Of a DNA stretch of 32,680 nucleotides, positions 13,972-21,988 are shown piece after piece. The notes under the pieces were generated by a model. That model had not been told where the DNA came from. It searched no databases and saw only the letters and a list, made by a program, of their open reading frames with translations. How positions within the stretch are numbered: position 1 is the stretch's first letter; every line of letters begins with the position of its first letter. Made by a program: the position numbers and the translations under genes. Where the stretch lies: assembly GCF_003337355.1 (NCBI RefSeq), contig NZ_QPJW01000022.1:1-32680 (forward strand). Direction: 5' to 3'. The stretch is from Fontibacillus phaseoli (GTDB taxonomy: Bacteria > Bacillota > Bacilli > Paenibacillales > Paenibacillaceae).

Positions 13972-15723
13972 ATGAAAATTAAAACAATCGTCATTGCTCC
14001 TTACCCGGGGTTATCCGAATTAACGCTGAGTTTGCAGAATGAGTTGCAGGAGTTTGAAATTGTAGTGGAGCATGGAGATCTGTCGAGGGTGCTGCCGCTG
14101 ATCGGCCGCATTCACACGGAAGGCTACGATGTCATTATCAGCAGAGGCGGGACGGCAAAGCTGCTGCAAAAGCACTCTTACCTGCCGGTTGTGGAAATTC
14201 CCATTTCCGGATTCGACATCTTGCGGATCCTGACACTGGTAAAAGAATATAAAGCCAAATGTGAAATGATCGGATTTCCCAATATCATCGAAGGCTTTAT
14301 GTCCGTGTCCAGCTTGATGGAAGTCGATATTTCATACACCGTTATCCATCAGGAGCAGGAAGTCGGCGCTGCCCTGGCAGACGCCAAGGCGAGAGGTATC
14401 CAGGTTGTCATTGGCGACAGCATCACAGTCAAAATGGCGGCAGAGAGCGGACTGCAGGGCGTGTTAATCACCTCCGGCAAAGAGTCCTTAATGGAAGCGT
14501 TCTCGCGGGCGGGGCAGCTCTATAAATCGGCCGAGAAGCTGAAGATAAAAAATGAAATGTACGAGGCGATGCTGGGCAAGCTGCAGGGCGGATATGCGGC
14601 AGCGGACCAAGGCGGCAAGCTGGAGTTCGCCAACCCTTCGTTCAAGCATCTGCTGAAGCTTCCCGAAACGGCAGATACGCTGTATGCCATGTATCCGGGT
14701 TTGCGCGAAATGCTCAGAGATGTCGGCCGGGGGGCAGACTTTGACCGGGCGACAGCCGTTTATGAGCCTGAGCAAGGTTTGTATCTGCAGGCGCAATTGC
14801 TGCCTGCGGCGGATGAACACCGGCTGTATATGCTGCTCGCATCGGAGGAAGAGCCGGAACACAGCGGTCTTGCAGCCAGTTACCTTCTCGCGGAAGCCCC
14901 TTTTTTCTGCCATCAGGAAGAAGGCGGGCAGGAGACGGACTTTCCGGCTTATCCCGCAGCCGTATACGGCGAGAAAGGCAGCGGGCGCAAGCGTTACATC
15001 ATCAACGCCGCCCTCTCCGAATCCAGGGACGGCATCCTGTACCTCCATATCCGCAGATCGTCGGAAGAGGTGCTGAAGGCCATGATGGAACTGATGCTGT
15101 ACGGCGGCGGACGCGTCACCGCCATAGAAGGGGCGGAAATGCTGTCTGCCAAGCAACAGAGAGAGTTGGCCGAGTTTATTATCAAGCGCAAGATGAAGAC
15201 GGTGTTTCTGTTTGACAGAGACCCGGAGGTGCTCGCGGCGGAGGAACGGCTGGCCGGCAAGCTGCTGCGCAGCTTTCAGAACCGGAGAACCTCGCTTCCG
15301 GCCCTGCGTGATACGCCATGGCTGGAACGCAGCATCCGCGCCTGCCTGATCTGGACGAACGAACGGCAGGGCAAGCAGATTGCCGGTATCCGGGGAGAAG
15401 TGATGGAAGCACTTCTCGCGCATCCTTGGCAAGGTAACTTTACCGAGCTGCGCACGGTGATGGAGCTCTTTGTATCGGCGGCGGAGGGTCCGTTCATTGA
15501 ACGGGAAGCGCTGGCGATGCTTGAGGAAGGAAGCCGGAAAGCCCGCAGCGGATTGGCCCCGGCGCCCGGCAGAGAAGGACTAAACCTGCGTCAGCCGCTG
15601 GAGGACATTGAGCGGGACATCATCCGGACCGTTCTGGAGCAGGAGGGCATGAACCAGTCGCTGGCCGCCAAGCGGCTTGGCATCAACCGCTCGACCCTGT
15701 GGCGCAAATTAAAACAAGACTGA
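13972..15723 (+). CDS. PrpR-N / degenerate AAA+ / Fis-type transcriptional regulator
   Basis: A 583-residue regulator with the order of sigma-54 activators. Residues 1-180 are a PrpR-N sensor (ISRGGTA at 57-62, VEIPISGFDILR at 74-85), the domain that senses 2-methylcitrate or other small organic acids. Residues about 200-230 look like a PAS segment (LEFANPSFKHLLKL). Residues about 325-500 are AAA+-like: the P-loop is degenerate (GEKGSGRK, 333-340, arginine replacing the key lysine) and no GAFTGA sigma-54 contact motif is seen, though HPWQGNFTELR (484-494) is recognisable. Residues 546-583 form a Fis-type HTH. It probably does not activate sigma-54 polymerase. The ATG at 13972 begins the sensor domain, with AAGGA about 11 nt upstream. 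Candidate DNA sites are the GTTGTA-type palindromes. Confidence 0.85.
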   Translation: MKIKTIVIAPYPGLSELTLSLQNELQEFEIVVEHGDLSRVLPLIGRIHTEGYDVIISRGGTAKLLQKHSYLPVVEIPISGFDILRILTLVKEYKAKCEMIGFPNIIEGFMSVSSLMEVDISYTVIHQEQEVGAALADAKARGIQVVIGDSITVKMAAESGLQGVLITSGKESLMEAFSRAGQLYKSAEKLKIKNEMYEAMLGKLQGGYAAADQGGKLEFANPSFKHLLKLPETADTLYAMYPGLREMLRDVGRGADFDRATAVYEPEQGLYLQAQLLPAADEHRLYMLLASEEEPEHSGLAASYLLAEAPFFCHQEEGGQETDFPAYPAAVYGEKGSGRKRYIINAALSESRDGILYLHIRRSSEEVLKAMMELMLYGGGRVTAIEGAEMLSAKQQRELAEFIIKRKMKTVFLFDRDPEVLAAEERLAGKLLRSFQNRRTSLPALRDTPWLERSIRACLIWTNERQGKQIAGIRGEVMEALLAHPWQGNFTELRTVMELFVSAAEGPFIEREALAMLEEGSRKARSGLAPAPGREGLNLRQPLEDIERDIIRTVLEQEGMNQSLAAKRLGINRSTLWRKLKQD

Positions 15724-15724
15724 C

Positions 15725-15753
15725 AGAGGTTTTTCAAAAAGTCGTCTTTTGAT
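15725..15753 (-). repeat. Inverted partial copy of the GTTCAAAAAG-ended element
   Basis: Directly after the regulator stop. Compared with the complement of 13922-13950 it matches at 26 of 28 positions. The regulator gene is thus bracketed by oppositely oriented copies of the same sequence, which could pair in RNA or act in recombination. Confidence 0.6.
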
Positions 15754-15856
15754 TATGGAGTGAATCAAGAGGTAACTCGCACTGATCGGGCGGCTGCTTC
15801 CGGAGCAGTATTCTGCCGTAATTTTGTGATTGCTGTTGTATGGAGGGGATTAGAAA

Positions 15857-17218
15857 ATGAACATCGCCGTCATCGCGGATGACTTGACCGGGGCGAACGA
15901 TACGGGGGTGCAAATGGCCCGTCAGGGCTTGGCCACTTCTGTTCTGCTTGAACTGAAGACGGGCGGCGGGAAACAGGAGGCCGTTGTGTTTGATACCGAC
16001 AGCCGCTCTCTTCCTCCGCTGGAGGCTTATCAGAAAGTCAAAGATGTCTGTCTGTTTCTGGGGCGCGGCGGAGAAGCTTTCTCTCCTGTCATCTACAAGA
16101 AGTTTGATTCCACGCTGCGCGGAAATATCGGCAGTGAACTGGACGCCGTCTATGAGACGCTGCAGCCTGACTTTATTGTCATCGCCCCCTCTTTTCCAAG
16201 GGCCGGGCGCACGCTGAGGAACGGAATAGTGTATGTGAACGGGATGCCGTTGCATGAGACGGAGATGGCCTATGATCCCAAGCATCCGGCAACGGAATCG
16301 GCTTTCTCTGCCATTCTTGAGCGTCAAAGCCGTTATCCGGCAGCCCTCATTTCGCTGGAACGGCTGAGAGGAGAGCGTACCGCGCTTGATGAACTGATTG
16401 CTGGGTACCGTCAGTCAGGCATTCCCTATCTTGTGTTCGACGCGGAGCGGGAAGAGGATCTGGCCTTGATCGCTTCTTTGTTTCCCGAAGAACCGGGGCG
16501 TCCGAAAGTGGTATGGGCCGGGTCAGCGGGCTTGGCAGGCGCTCTGACGACGCAAATTCTCCGCAGCATGAGCGAAGCCTCGGAACAAGGAAGTGTTGTA
16601 CTGAATGAGTCAGGCAAGAAACAAGAAATATCCGGCAATAATAACGTGTATTACGATGGTAATTGTGTAATTATTGTCGTCGGCAGCGTCAACCCATGGT
16701 CGCGCCGCCAGCTAACCGAACTGGTGAAAGAGGACAGCGTCTTTGCTATCGTCGTTGAATCGGATAAGCTGCTCTTCCCAGGCTCATGCGGGATGGAATT
16801 AAACCGGGTCCGGGAGCTTGCCATCGGCATCATTTCCCGGGAGGGGAAGCATGTAGCCCTCTATACATCGGGCGATCCGGACGAGGTCGAACGGGTTCAC
16901 GAGCTTGGGCGCGCCAACGGCCTTAGCGCTACGGAAGTAGGCGAGCGCATCAGCGCGGAGCTTGGCCGGGTGGCTGCTGATATTATCGCCGAATGCGGAA
17001 TCCGCCATATGGTGCTGACCGGAGGCGATACCGCAAAGCAGGTCTGCCGCCATTTAAGCGATGTGGAGATCAAGCTCATCGATGAGGTGGAGAACGGAGT
17101 CCCGCTCGGGCGGACGCCGGGCGAATCCGGCAGATATATTATTACCAAAGCAGGAGCATTCGGAAGCGATCAGGTACTGGTCCGCTCCGTGAAGGCTCTG
17201 CAGAAAGGCGTGACATAA
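15857..17218 (+). CDS. Four-carbon acid sugar kinase (DtnK/OtnK, YgbK family)
   Basis: A 453-residue kinase of the former DUF1537 family, which phosphorylates C4 sugar acids such as D-threonate, L-threonate derivatives or D-erythronate at O4. The N-terminal domain (about 1-235) has IADDLTGANDTGVQ and KKFDSTLRGNIGSE, and APSFPRAGRTLRNG lines the acid site. The C-terminal nucleotide domain (about 265-445) has VVGSVNPWSRRQL, VLTGGDTAKQVCRHL and TKAGAFGSDQ. The ATG follows GGAGGGG. Its stop overlaps the next start (TAATG at 17216-17220), so it is translationally coupled to the PdxA2-type gene, the usual pathway partner: kinase then dehydrogenase-decarboxylase giving dihydroxyacetone phosphate. 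Which C4 acid is used cannot be read from sequence. Confidence 0.9.
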   Translation: MNIAVIADDLTGANDTGVQMARQGLATSVLLELKTGGGKQEAVVFDTDSRSLPPLEAYQKVKDVCLFLGRGGEAFSPVIYKKFDSTLRGNIGSELDAVYETLQPDFIVIAPSFPRAGRTLRNGIVYVNGMPLHETEMAYDPKHPATESAFSAILERQSRYPAALISLERLRGERTALDELIAGYRQSGIPYLVFDAEREEDLALIASLFPEEPGRPKVVWAGSAGLAGALTTQILRSMSEASEQGSVVLNESGKKQEISGNNNVYYDGNCVIIVVGSVNPWSRRQLTELVKEDSVFAIVVESDKLLFPGSCGMELNRVRELAIGIISREGKHVALYTSGDPDEVERVHELGRANGLSATEVGERISAELGRVAADIIAECGIRHMVLTGGDTAKQVCRHLSDVEIKLIDEVENGVPLGRTPGESGRYIITKAGAFGSDQVLVRSVKALQKGVT

Positions 17219-18216
17219 TGAAGCCTATTATTGCCATTACTATGGGGGACGCGGCCGGTATCGGGCCTGAGGTTGTTGTGAAGGCGTTATCGCACCCCGA
17301 TGTTTACGAGTTATGCCAGCCGATAGTCATCGGCGATGCCGAAACGTTGAAGCGGGCAGCCGCCGTCTCCGGCCGGGGTGAAATAGAAATTCGCCCGGTA
17401 GCGGGAGTCGCGGAGGCGCTTTTCCAGCAAGGCATTATCGATTGCATCGACCTGAATCTTCTGCCGGACCCTGTGCCTTTCGGGCAATTATCCGCCGCGG
17501 CGGGAAATGCGGCGTACCATTATATTGCCAAGGCCGTTGAACTGGCTAAGGCCGGTGAAGTCCGGGCAATCTGTACCGCGCCGCTGAATAAGGAAGCGTT
17601 GCACAAGGGGGGACACCTCTATCCCGGACATACCGAAATTTTGGCCAAGCTGACGCAAACGGAAGATTTCTCGATGATGCTGTCCACCGGCCGCCTCAAA
17701 GTGATTCACCTGACGACCCATGTCGGGCTGATCAAGGCCGTGGAGATGATTACGCCGGAGCGGACGTACAATGTGCTGAAGCTGGCGGATCAGGTGCTGC
17801 GAACAGCGGGAAATAAAAATCCGCGCATCGCCCTGTGCGGCATCAATCCCCATGCAGGAGAGAACGGCTTGTTCGGAAACGGTGAAGAGGAAGAGAAGCT
17901 GCTTCCGGCCGTAGAGAAAGCGCGGGCGGAAGGGATGGATGTATATGGTCCGGCTCCGGCAGACACCCTTTTTTACAGGGCCATGCGGGGAGACTTTGAT
18001 ATCGTCGTCGCCTGCTATCACGACCAGGGGCATACGCCGATCAAGGTGCTTGGCATTGAGGCCGGCGTCAATATCACCGTTGGCCTTAAGGGCGGCATCA
18101 TCCGTACCTCCGTTGATCACGGCACGGCTTTTGATATTGCCGGAAAGGGCATTGCGGATGAAAGAAGCATGCTGGAAGCGATCGGCTCCGCTGTCGAGTT
18201 GGCGCCACAGCCATAA
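17218..18216 (+). CDS. pdxA2: PdxA2-type 4-phospho-acid-sugar dehydrogenase
   Basis: A 332-residue NAD-dependent dehydrogenase of the PdxA family. PdxA acts in vitamin B6 synthesis, whereas the PdxA2 branch oxidises 4-phospho-D-threonate or -erythronate at C3 with decarboxylation to dihydroxyacetone phosphate. Motifs are intact: TMGDAAGIGPEVV, CTAPLNKEAL, PGHTEILAKLT (first metal His), GINPHAGENGLFG (second His), CYHDQGHTPIKVLG (third His region) and RTSVDHGTAFDIAGKG. The start overlaps the kinase stop by one base. That pairing, rather than pyridoxine genes nearby, is the main reason to call it PdxA2. The DapA-like gene follows after 63 nt. Confidence 0.88.
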   Translation: MKPIIAITMGDAAGIGPEVVVKALSHPDVYELCQPIVIGDAETLKRAAAVSGRGEIEIRPVAGVAEALFQQGIIDCIDLNLLPDPVPFGQLSAAAGNAAYHYIAKAVELAKAGEVRAICTAPLNKEALHKGGHLYPGHTEILAKLTQTEDFSMMLSTGRLKVIHLTTHVGLIKAVEMITPERTYNVLKLADQVLRTAGNKNPRIALCGINPHAGENGLFGNGEEEEKLLPAVEKARAEGMDVYGPAPADTLFYRAMRGDFDIVVACYHDQGHTPIKVLGIEAGVNITVGLKGGIIRTSVDHGTAFDIAGKGIADERSMLEAIGSAVELAPQP

Positions 18217-18279
18217 CCCTCGGGGCTGCTTGGTCTTGGAGTTCAAGATACATGAAATAACAGGAAGGGGCTGAGGACA

Positions 18280-19170
18280 ATGCTGGAAGTGAAGGGAATT
18301 ATACCTGCAATGGTCACTCCGCTGGATCAGCGGGAGGATATCGACGAGAAGGCGCTGCGGGAGATGGTGAACCGTTATATTGACGCCGGAGTACACGGAC
18401 TTTTTTGCCTGGGGACCAACGGCGAATTCTTTAATCTTTCTTTTGAAGAAAAGCTGGCGGTAGCGCAAATCGTCATCGATGAGACGCGCGGCCGCGTGCC
18501 CGTGTATGCCGGGGCAGGCTGTGCCGGAACGGGCGAAACCCGCCGCCTTGCGGAAAGACTGGAGCAGGCGGGAGCGGATGCACTTTCCGTGATTACGCCT
18601 TATTTTCTGACCTACACGCAGCCGGAGCTGCAATACCATTTTGAAGCCGTAGCGGGAGATACTTCGCTGCCCATCGTGCTGTACACGATTCCGGCCCGTA
18701 CAGGCAACACGCTCAGCGTGCAAACTGTGGCCAAGCTGGCGGAATTGCCGAATGTGGTTGGCATCAAGGACAGCAGCGGCAGTTTTGATAACATTTTGCA
18801 ATTGATCGACCGCACACCGGAATCCTTCTCCGTGCTTGCCGGAACGGATTCGCTCATCTTGTCCACGCTCATGGCGGGGGGCACTGGGGCTATCGCAGCA
18901 ACGGCCAATGTTTTTCCATCCGCGGTGGTGGCGATATATGAGCATTGGCGCTCCGGCGAATATGAGCAGGCAGAGCAGGCGCAGCGCGTCCTCCGTGATT
19001 TGCGGGCAGCCTTCGCGCTTGGCACCCTGCCTTCCGTGCTGAAAGCTGTGCTGAACGAGATCGGTTTGTCGGCAGGTCCGGCCCGGCGGCCCGTAGCTCC
19101 ATTGACACCTCTGGCGCTGGAGGAAGTGCGCCGTATGGTGGCCGGTTACGCAGAGAGAGGCTTATTGTAA
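18280..19170 (+). CDS. DapA/NanA-superfamily class I aldolase
   Basis: A 296-residue (beta/alpha)8 aldolase of the dihydrodipicolinate synthase / N-acetylneuraminate lyase superfamily, which forms or cleaves 2-keto acids by a Schiff base with pyruvate. The lysine is Lys163 (VVGIKDSSG), the proton-relay tyrosine is Tyr135 (VLYTIPARTGN), and the carboxylate-binding loop is GTNGE (45-49), where DHDPS usually has GTTGE and NanA has GSTGE. The GTNGE form is seen in paralogues acting on 2-keto-3-deoxy sugar acids, but specificity is not established. A second DapA for lysine synthesis inside a sugar-acid operon is unlikely, so I infer a catabolic aldolase. It is the last gene before the importer promoter region. 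Confidence 0.87.
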   Translation: MLEVKGIIPAMVTPLDQREDIDEKALREMVNRYIDAGVHGLFCLGTNGEFFNLSFEEKLAVAQIVIDETRGRVPVYAGAGCAGTGETRRLAERLEQAGADALSVITPYFLTYTQPELQYHFEAVAGDTSLPIVLYTIPARTGNTLSVQTVAKLAELPNVVGIKDSSGSFDNILQLIDRTPESFSVLAGTDSLILSTLMAGGTGAIAATANVFPSAVVAIYEHWRSGEYEQAEQAQRVLRDLRAAFALGTLPSVLKAVLNEIGLSAGPARRPVAPLTPLALEEVRRMVAGYAERGLL

Positions 19171-19188
19171 AATTTTTTTACCTATCCT

Positions 19189-19203
19189 ATTGCAAATTGC
19201 AAC
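19189..19203. promoter_or_regulatory. Third GTTG-type palindrome, before the oligosaccharide importer
   Basis: The complement reads GTTGCAATTTGCAAT, matching the arm pattern of GTTGTATATTACAAC (12459-12473). It lies 153 bp before the binding-protein start, suggesting that the importer shares control with the acid-sugar operon. Confidence 0.45.
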
Positions 19204-19221
19204 TTATTTTTAAAACGAGTA

Positions 19222-19241
19222 GCACAAAAAAGATTTTGTGC
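19222..19241. other. Hairpin in the importer leader
   Basis: Perfect 8-bp stem GCACAAAA (19222-19229) and TTTTGTGC (19234-19241), 4-nt loop. It lies between the aldolase stop and the importer start; it could terminate the upstream operon or be a second operator. The rest of 19171-19355 shows no clear -10/-35 pair. Confidence 0.45.
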
Positions 19242-19355
19242 GCAATTTTCCATGAGCTATAGCTATTTTTGCATTAATATTATGCTTCGGTCGTGAGATA
19301 CTAGTCATAGAGACACTCCTAGTATTTCAAATTAAACTATGAGGGGGAACAAATT

Positions 19356-20927
19356 TTGAGAAAAAAGAAAGCGTTTTACTTAGTCTTCGCCGCCCTGCTT
19401 ACGGCAGGAAGCGTGCTGGCCGGCTGCTCACAAAATGCCAACAAGAACACTACTAACAGCGGAAACGGGAATGCGGAAGGAACCAGCAGCTTTTCTTATT
19501 TGATGCATGATAAATTTATTAACTGGCTCCATGAGGACAAGTGGTATCCGCACGTGGAAGAGGCAACTGGCACGACCGTCGAATTTGTTCCCGGAGGATC
19601 CAATGACGATGAGTACTACGCTTCCGTCGACCAGAAAATTATTAGCCGCACCTTCCCTGATTCCGGCATCGTTTCAGTTTCGCAGGCTACCGTATACGGC
19701 GCCCAAGGTGCGTTTGCCGATCTGGCTCCTTACATCGATAAATTCGGACCAAATATCAAGAGTTATATTGAAAAGAACCCAACCTATAAAACGCTGATTA
19801 CCAATGAAGACGGAAAAATCTTCGGACTGGTTGCCGAGGCTCCGCGTTTTGCTGACTTCATCTTCTATCGCGCCGATCATTTTAATAAGGCCGGCATTAC
19901 CAAGGTGCCGCAAACGATTGACGAGCTGACCGAGGCGATGCGCCAATTGAAAGCGTATTACGGCAAGGATGATAAAAACTACTATCCGATGGTCGGCCGC
20001 GAAGGCTACATCCGCTTCCAGAGCGCGTTCAATGCAGCCGCCAACTACGATGACGGCGTATCCAAAGGTGTGTATGCCAACGGCAAAACAGGCACCGACC
20101 TGTACTCCGAAGGGTACAAGAAAATGGTGGAATGGTACAAAACCCTCTATGATGAAGGCTTGATCGATCCTGAATGGGTAGCAGGCTCCGGCACGGAGGA
20201 AAGCTGGGAATCGAAAATGCTGACAGGACAAGGCTCCATCAGCTATGACTATCTGACCCGTCCATCATGGTTCTTGGATAACGGAGGACCGGAGAACGAT
20301 CCGGACTATAGTATTGCCATCCTGCCTTATCTGAAAGACCTGAACGGCAATCCTTCCGTGCAGACGACAGAAACCCAGTACAACACTTTGAGAGCGATGG
20401 TTGTTAACAAAGACAGTGAAGACAAAGCAGAAACAATTATCAAATTCCTGGATTACCTCTATTCCGACGAAGGCCAAACGCTTGTATCGTGGGGCGTTAA
20501 GGGTGAAAGCTATGAAGAATCGGGTGGCGAGAAGAAGTACATCGTGAATTTCTCGGAGCAGGAAGCAACGCCTGCCGGCGAACCGCGTTGGTCTTTCCTC
20601 AACGACCGTCTCACCTTCGTCAAGCCGATTGATAACGATGCATTCTACTCTTGGAATACCGATCTTGTACGTAAAGCCGCACATGAACTGTTCACGGACC
20701 AAAGTTTGAAAACCGGCGTACAGGTAACGTACACGGCCGATCAGTCAAAACAATTGGCTGACCTTTCAGCCAAGGTCAATGAGGCTGTTACCGCAGGCGT
20801 GACGCAATTCGTTACCGGCAAACGCTCCATGAGCGAATGGGACGCCTTCCTCGGCGAAATGGAAGCGGCAGGGTACAAGAATATCGTAGCCCTCCAGCAA
20901 GAAGCTTACGACGCAATGTATAAATAA
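19356..20927 (+). CDS. Oligosaccharide-binding lipoprotein (LplA-like, family 1 SBP)
   Basis: A 523-residue extracellular solute-binding protein. The lipoprotein signal is clear: positively charged start RKKK, hydrophobic core, lipobox LAGC with cysteine at about residue 24, then an Asn/Thr/Gly-rich tether. The mature domain begins FSYLMHDKFINWL, continues with WYPHVEEATGTTVEF, and contains GLVAEAPRFADFIFYRADHFNKAGI, DELTEAMRQLKAYYGKDD and the late MSEWDAFLGEMEAAGYKNIVALQQEAYD, all typical of large LplA-like proteins for oligosaccharides. The TTG start is preceded by GAGGGGG about 8 nt upstream. The two permeases follow; no dedicated ATPase is present, so a shared MsmX/UgpC-type ATPase encoded elsewhere is expected. 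Confidence 0.9.
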   Translation: MRKKKAFYLVFAALLTAGSVLAGCSQNANKNTTNSGNGNAEGTSSFSYLMHDKFINWLHEDKWYPHVEEATGTTVEFVPGGSNDDEYYASVDQKIISRTFPDSGIVSVSQATVYGAQGAFADLAPYIDKFGPNIKSYIEKNPTYKTLITNEDGKIFGLVAEAPRFADFIFYRADHFNKAGITKVPQTIDELTEAMRQLKAYYGKDDKNYYPMVGREGYIRFQSAFNAAANYDDGVSKGVYANGKTGTDLYSEGYKKMVEWYKTLYDEGLIDPEWVAGSGTEESWESKMLTGQGSISYDYLTRPSWFLDNGGPENDPDYSIAILPYLKDLNGNPSVQTTETQYNTLRAMVVNKDSEDKAETIIKFLDYLYSDEGQTLVSWGVKGESYEESGGEKKYIVNFSEQEATPAGEPRWSFLNDRLTFVKPIDNDAFYSWNTDLVRKAAHELFTDQSLKTGVQVTYTADQSKQLADLSAKVNEAVTAGVTQFVTGKRSMSEWDAFLGEMEAAGYKNIVALQQEAYDAMYK

Positions 20928-20939
20928 GCAGCAGTAACG

Positions 20940-20970
20940 GCCGCGCCATCCTCCCAAGGGACGGCGCGGC
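20940..20970 (+). other. GC-rich stem-loop between binding-protein and permease genes
   Basis: Perfect 8-bp stem GCCGCGCC (20940-20947) and GGCGCGGC (20963-20970), with an inner TCCC/GGGA pairing. No T tract follows. It probably stabilises the lipoprotein mRNA or attenuates transcription into the permeases, mirroring the stem-loop at 9922-9952. Confidence 0.65.
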
Positions 20971-21016
20971 TCCTAAATACAGGGTACAAATATAGATAAA
21001 ATTGGTGGTGGAGAAA

Positions 21017-21976
21017 GTGATAACAAGCGAAAGAATGACGACTCTTCCCAGGAAAACAAGGATGCGCCGTTTTCTCGCCTATATGAATACGAACAAGCTG
21101 CTGCTGCTCATGCTGTTGCCCGGTTTGATCAGCCTGGTATTGTTCAAACTGGCTCCGCTGGGCGGCATGATTATCGCTTTTCAAGATTTCAGCGCCTTCC
21201 GCGGGGTGCTGGGCAGCCCCTTTGTCGGTCTGGAACATTTTCAGCGTGTCTTTGAGGATCCTTATATTTGGACCCTTGTCAAAAACACGGTCATTCTCGC
21301 CTTCTATTCTCTTGTATTCACGTTTCCCATTCCGATTCTGTTCGCCTTGCTGCTGAACGAGGTGCGGATCCGTTGGATCAAAGGAAGCGTGCAATCGCTA
21401 AGTTTTTTGCCTTACTTCATTTCTTCGGCCGTTATGGTCAGCATTCTGTACACGCTGCTCTCGCCTTCGACCGGCCTTGTTAACGATATTCTGGCCAGCT
21501 TTGGTCTGGACAAGATCTATTTCATGGCTGAATCGGGATGGTTCCGCAGCAACTATGTGCTGCTTCAGGTATGGCAGACCTTCGGCTATTCGGCAATCGT
21601 GTATATTGCTGCAATGGCTGCTATTGATCCATCCGTCTATGAATCGGCTTCGCTGGACGGCGCCAGCCGCTTTCAGCAAATGCTTCACATCACGCTGCCT
21701 TCCCTTAAGCCGACGATTGCCATCATGCTGATTATCAGCGTTGGCAACATTTTTACGGTCGATCTGGACCGAATTTTGCTCATGTACAATCAAAGCGTCT
21801 ATGAGACGGCCGACGTCATTCAGACTTATGTATACCGCCTGGCTTTCGCCAGCACGGGATTCCCGGAATACAGCTACGGTACGGCAGTCAACCTGCTGAA
21901 ATCCGTTGTCGCCTATGTCCTGGTTGTCGGCACCAACAAGCTGTCCACTAAATATTCCGATACGCGACTATTCTGA
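21017..21976 (+). CDS. Oligosaccharide ABC permease, LplB type
   Basis: A permease of about 319 residues of the LplB/UgpA-like branch for complex sugars. The first helix follows the basic start (NKLLLLMLLPGLISLVLFKLAPL), and six helices are expected. The EAA loop that docks the ATPase is visible: YIAAMAAIDPSVYESASLDGASRFQQMLHITLPSLKP. Typical of this branch are GMIIAFQDFSAFRGVLGSPFVGLEHF and the C-terminal YSYGTAVNLLKSVVAYVLVVGTN. The start is uncertain: the frame opens with TTG at 21002, GTG at 21017 has GGTGG 5 nt upstream, and ATG at 21035 is too far from it. I chose 21017. Confidence 0.85.
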   Translation: MITSERMTTLPRKTRMRRFLAYMNTNKLLLLMLLPGLISLVLFKLAPLGGMIIAFQDFSAFRGVLGSPFVGLEHFQRVFEDPYIWTLVKNTVILAFYSLVFTFPIPILFALLLNEVRIRWIKGSVQSLSFLPYFISSAVMVSILYTLLSPSTGLVNDILASFGLDKIYFMAESGWFRSNYVLLQVWQTFGYSAIVYIAAMAAIDPSVYESASLDGASRFQQMLHITLPSLKPTIAIMLIISVGNIFTVDLDRILLMYNQSVYETADVIQTYVYRLAFASTGFPEYSYGTAVNLLKSVVAYVLVVGTNKLSTKYSDTRLF

Positions 21977-21988
21977 GAAAGGAGAAGG

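Noticed and set aside
17488..18945. 485-codon antisense frame across the PdxA2 and DapA-like genes
   Set aside because: It spans two well-supported genes on the other strand, lacks family motifs and has a basic, low-plausibility composition.
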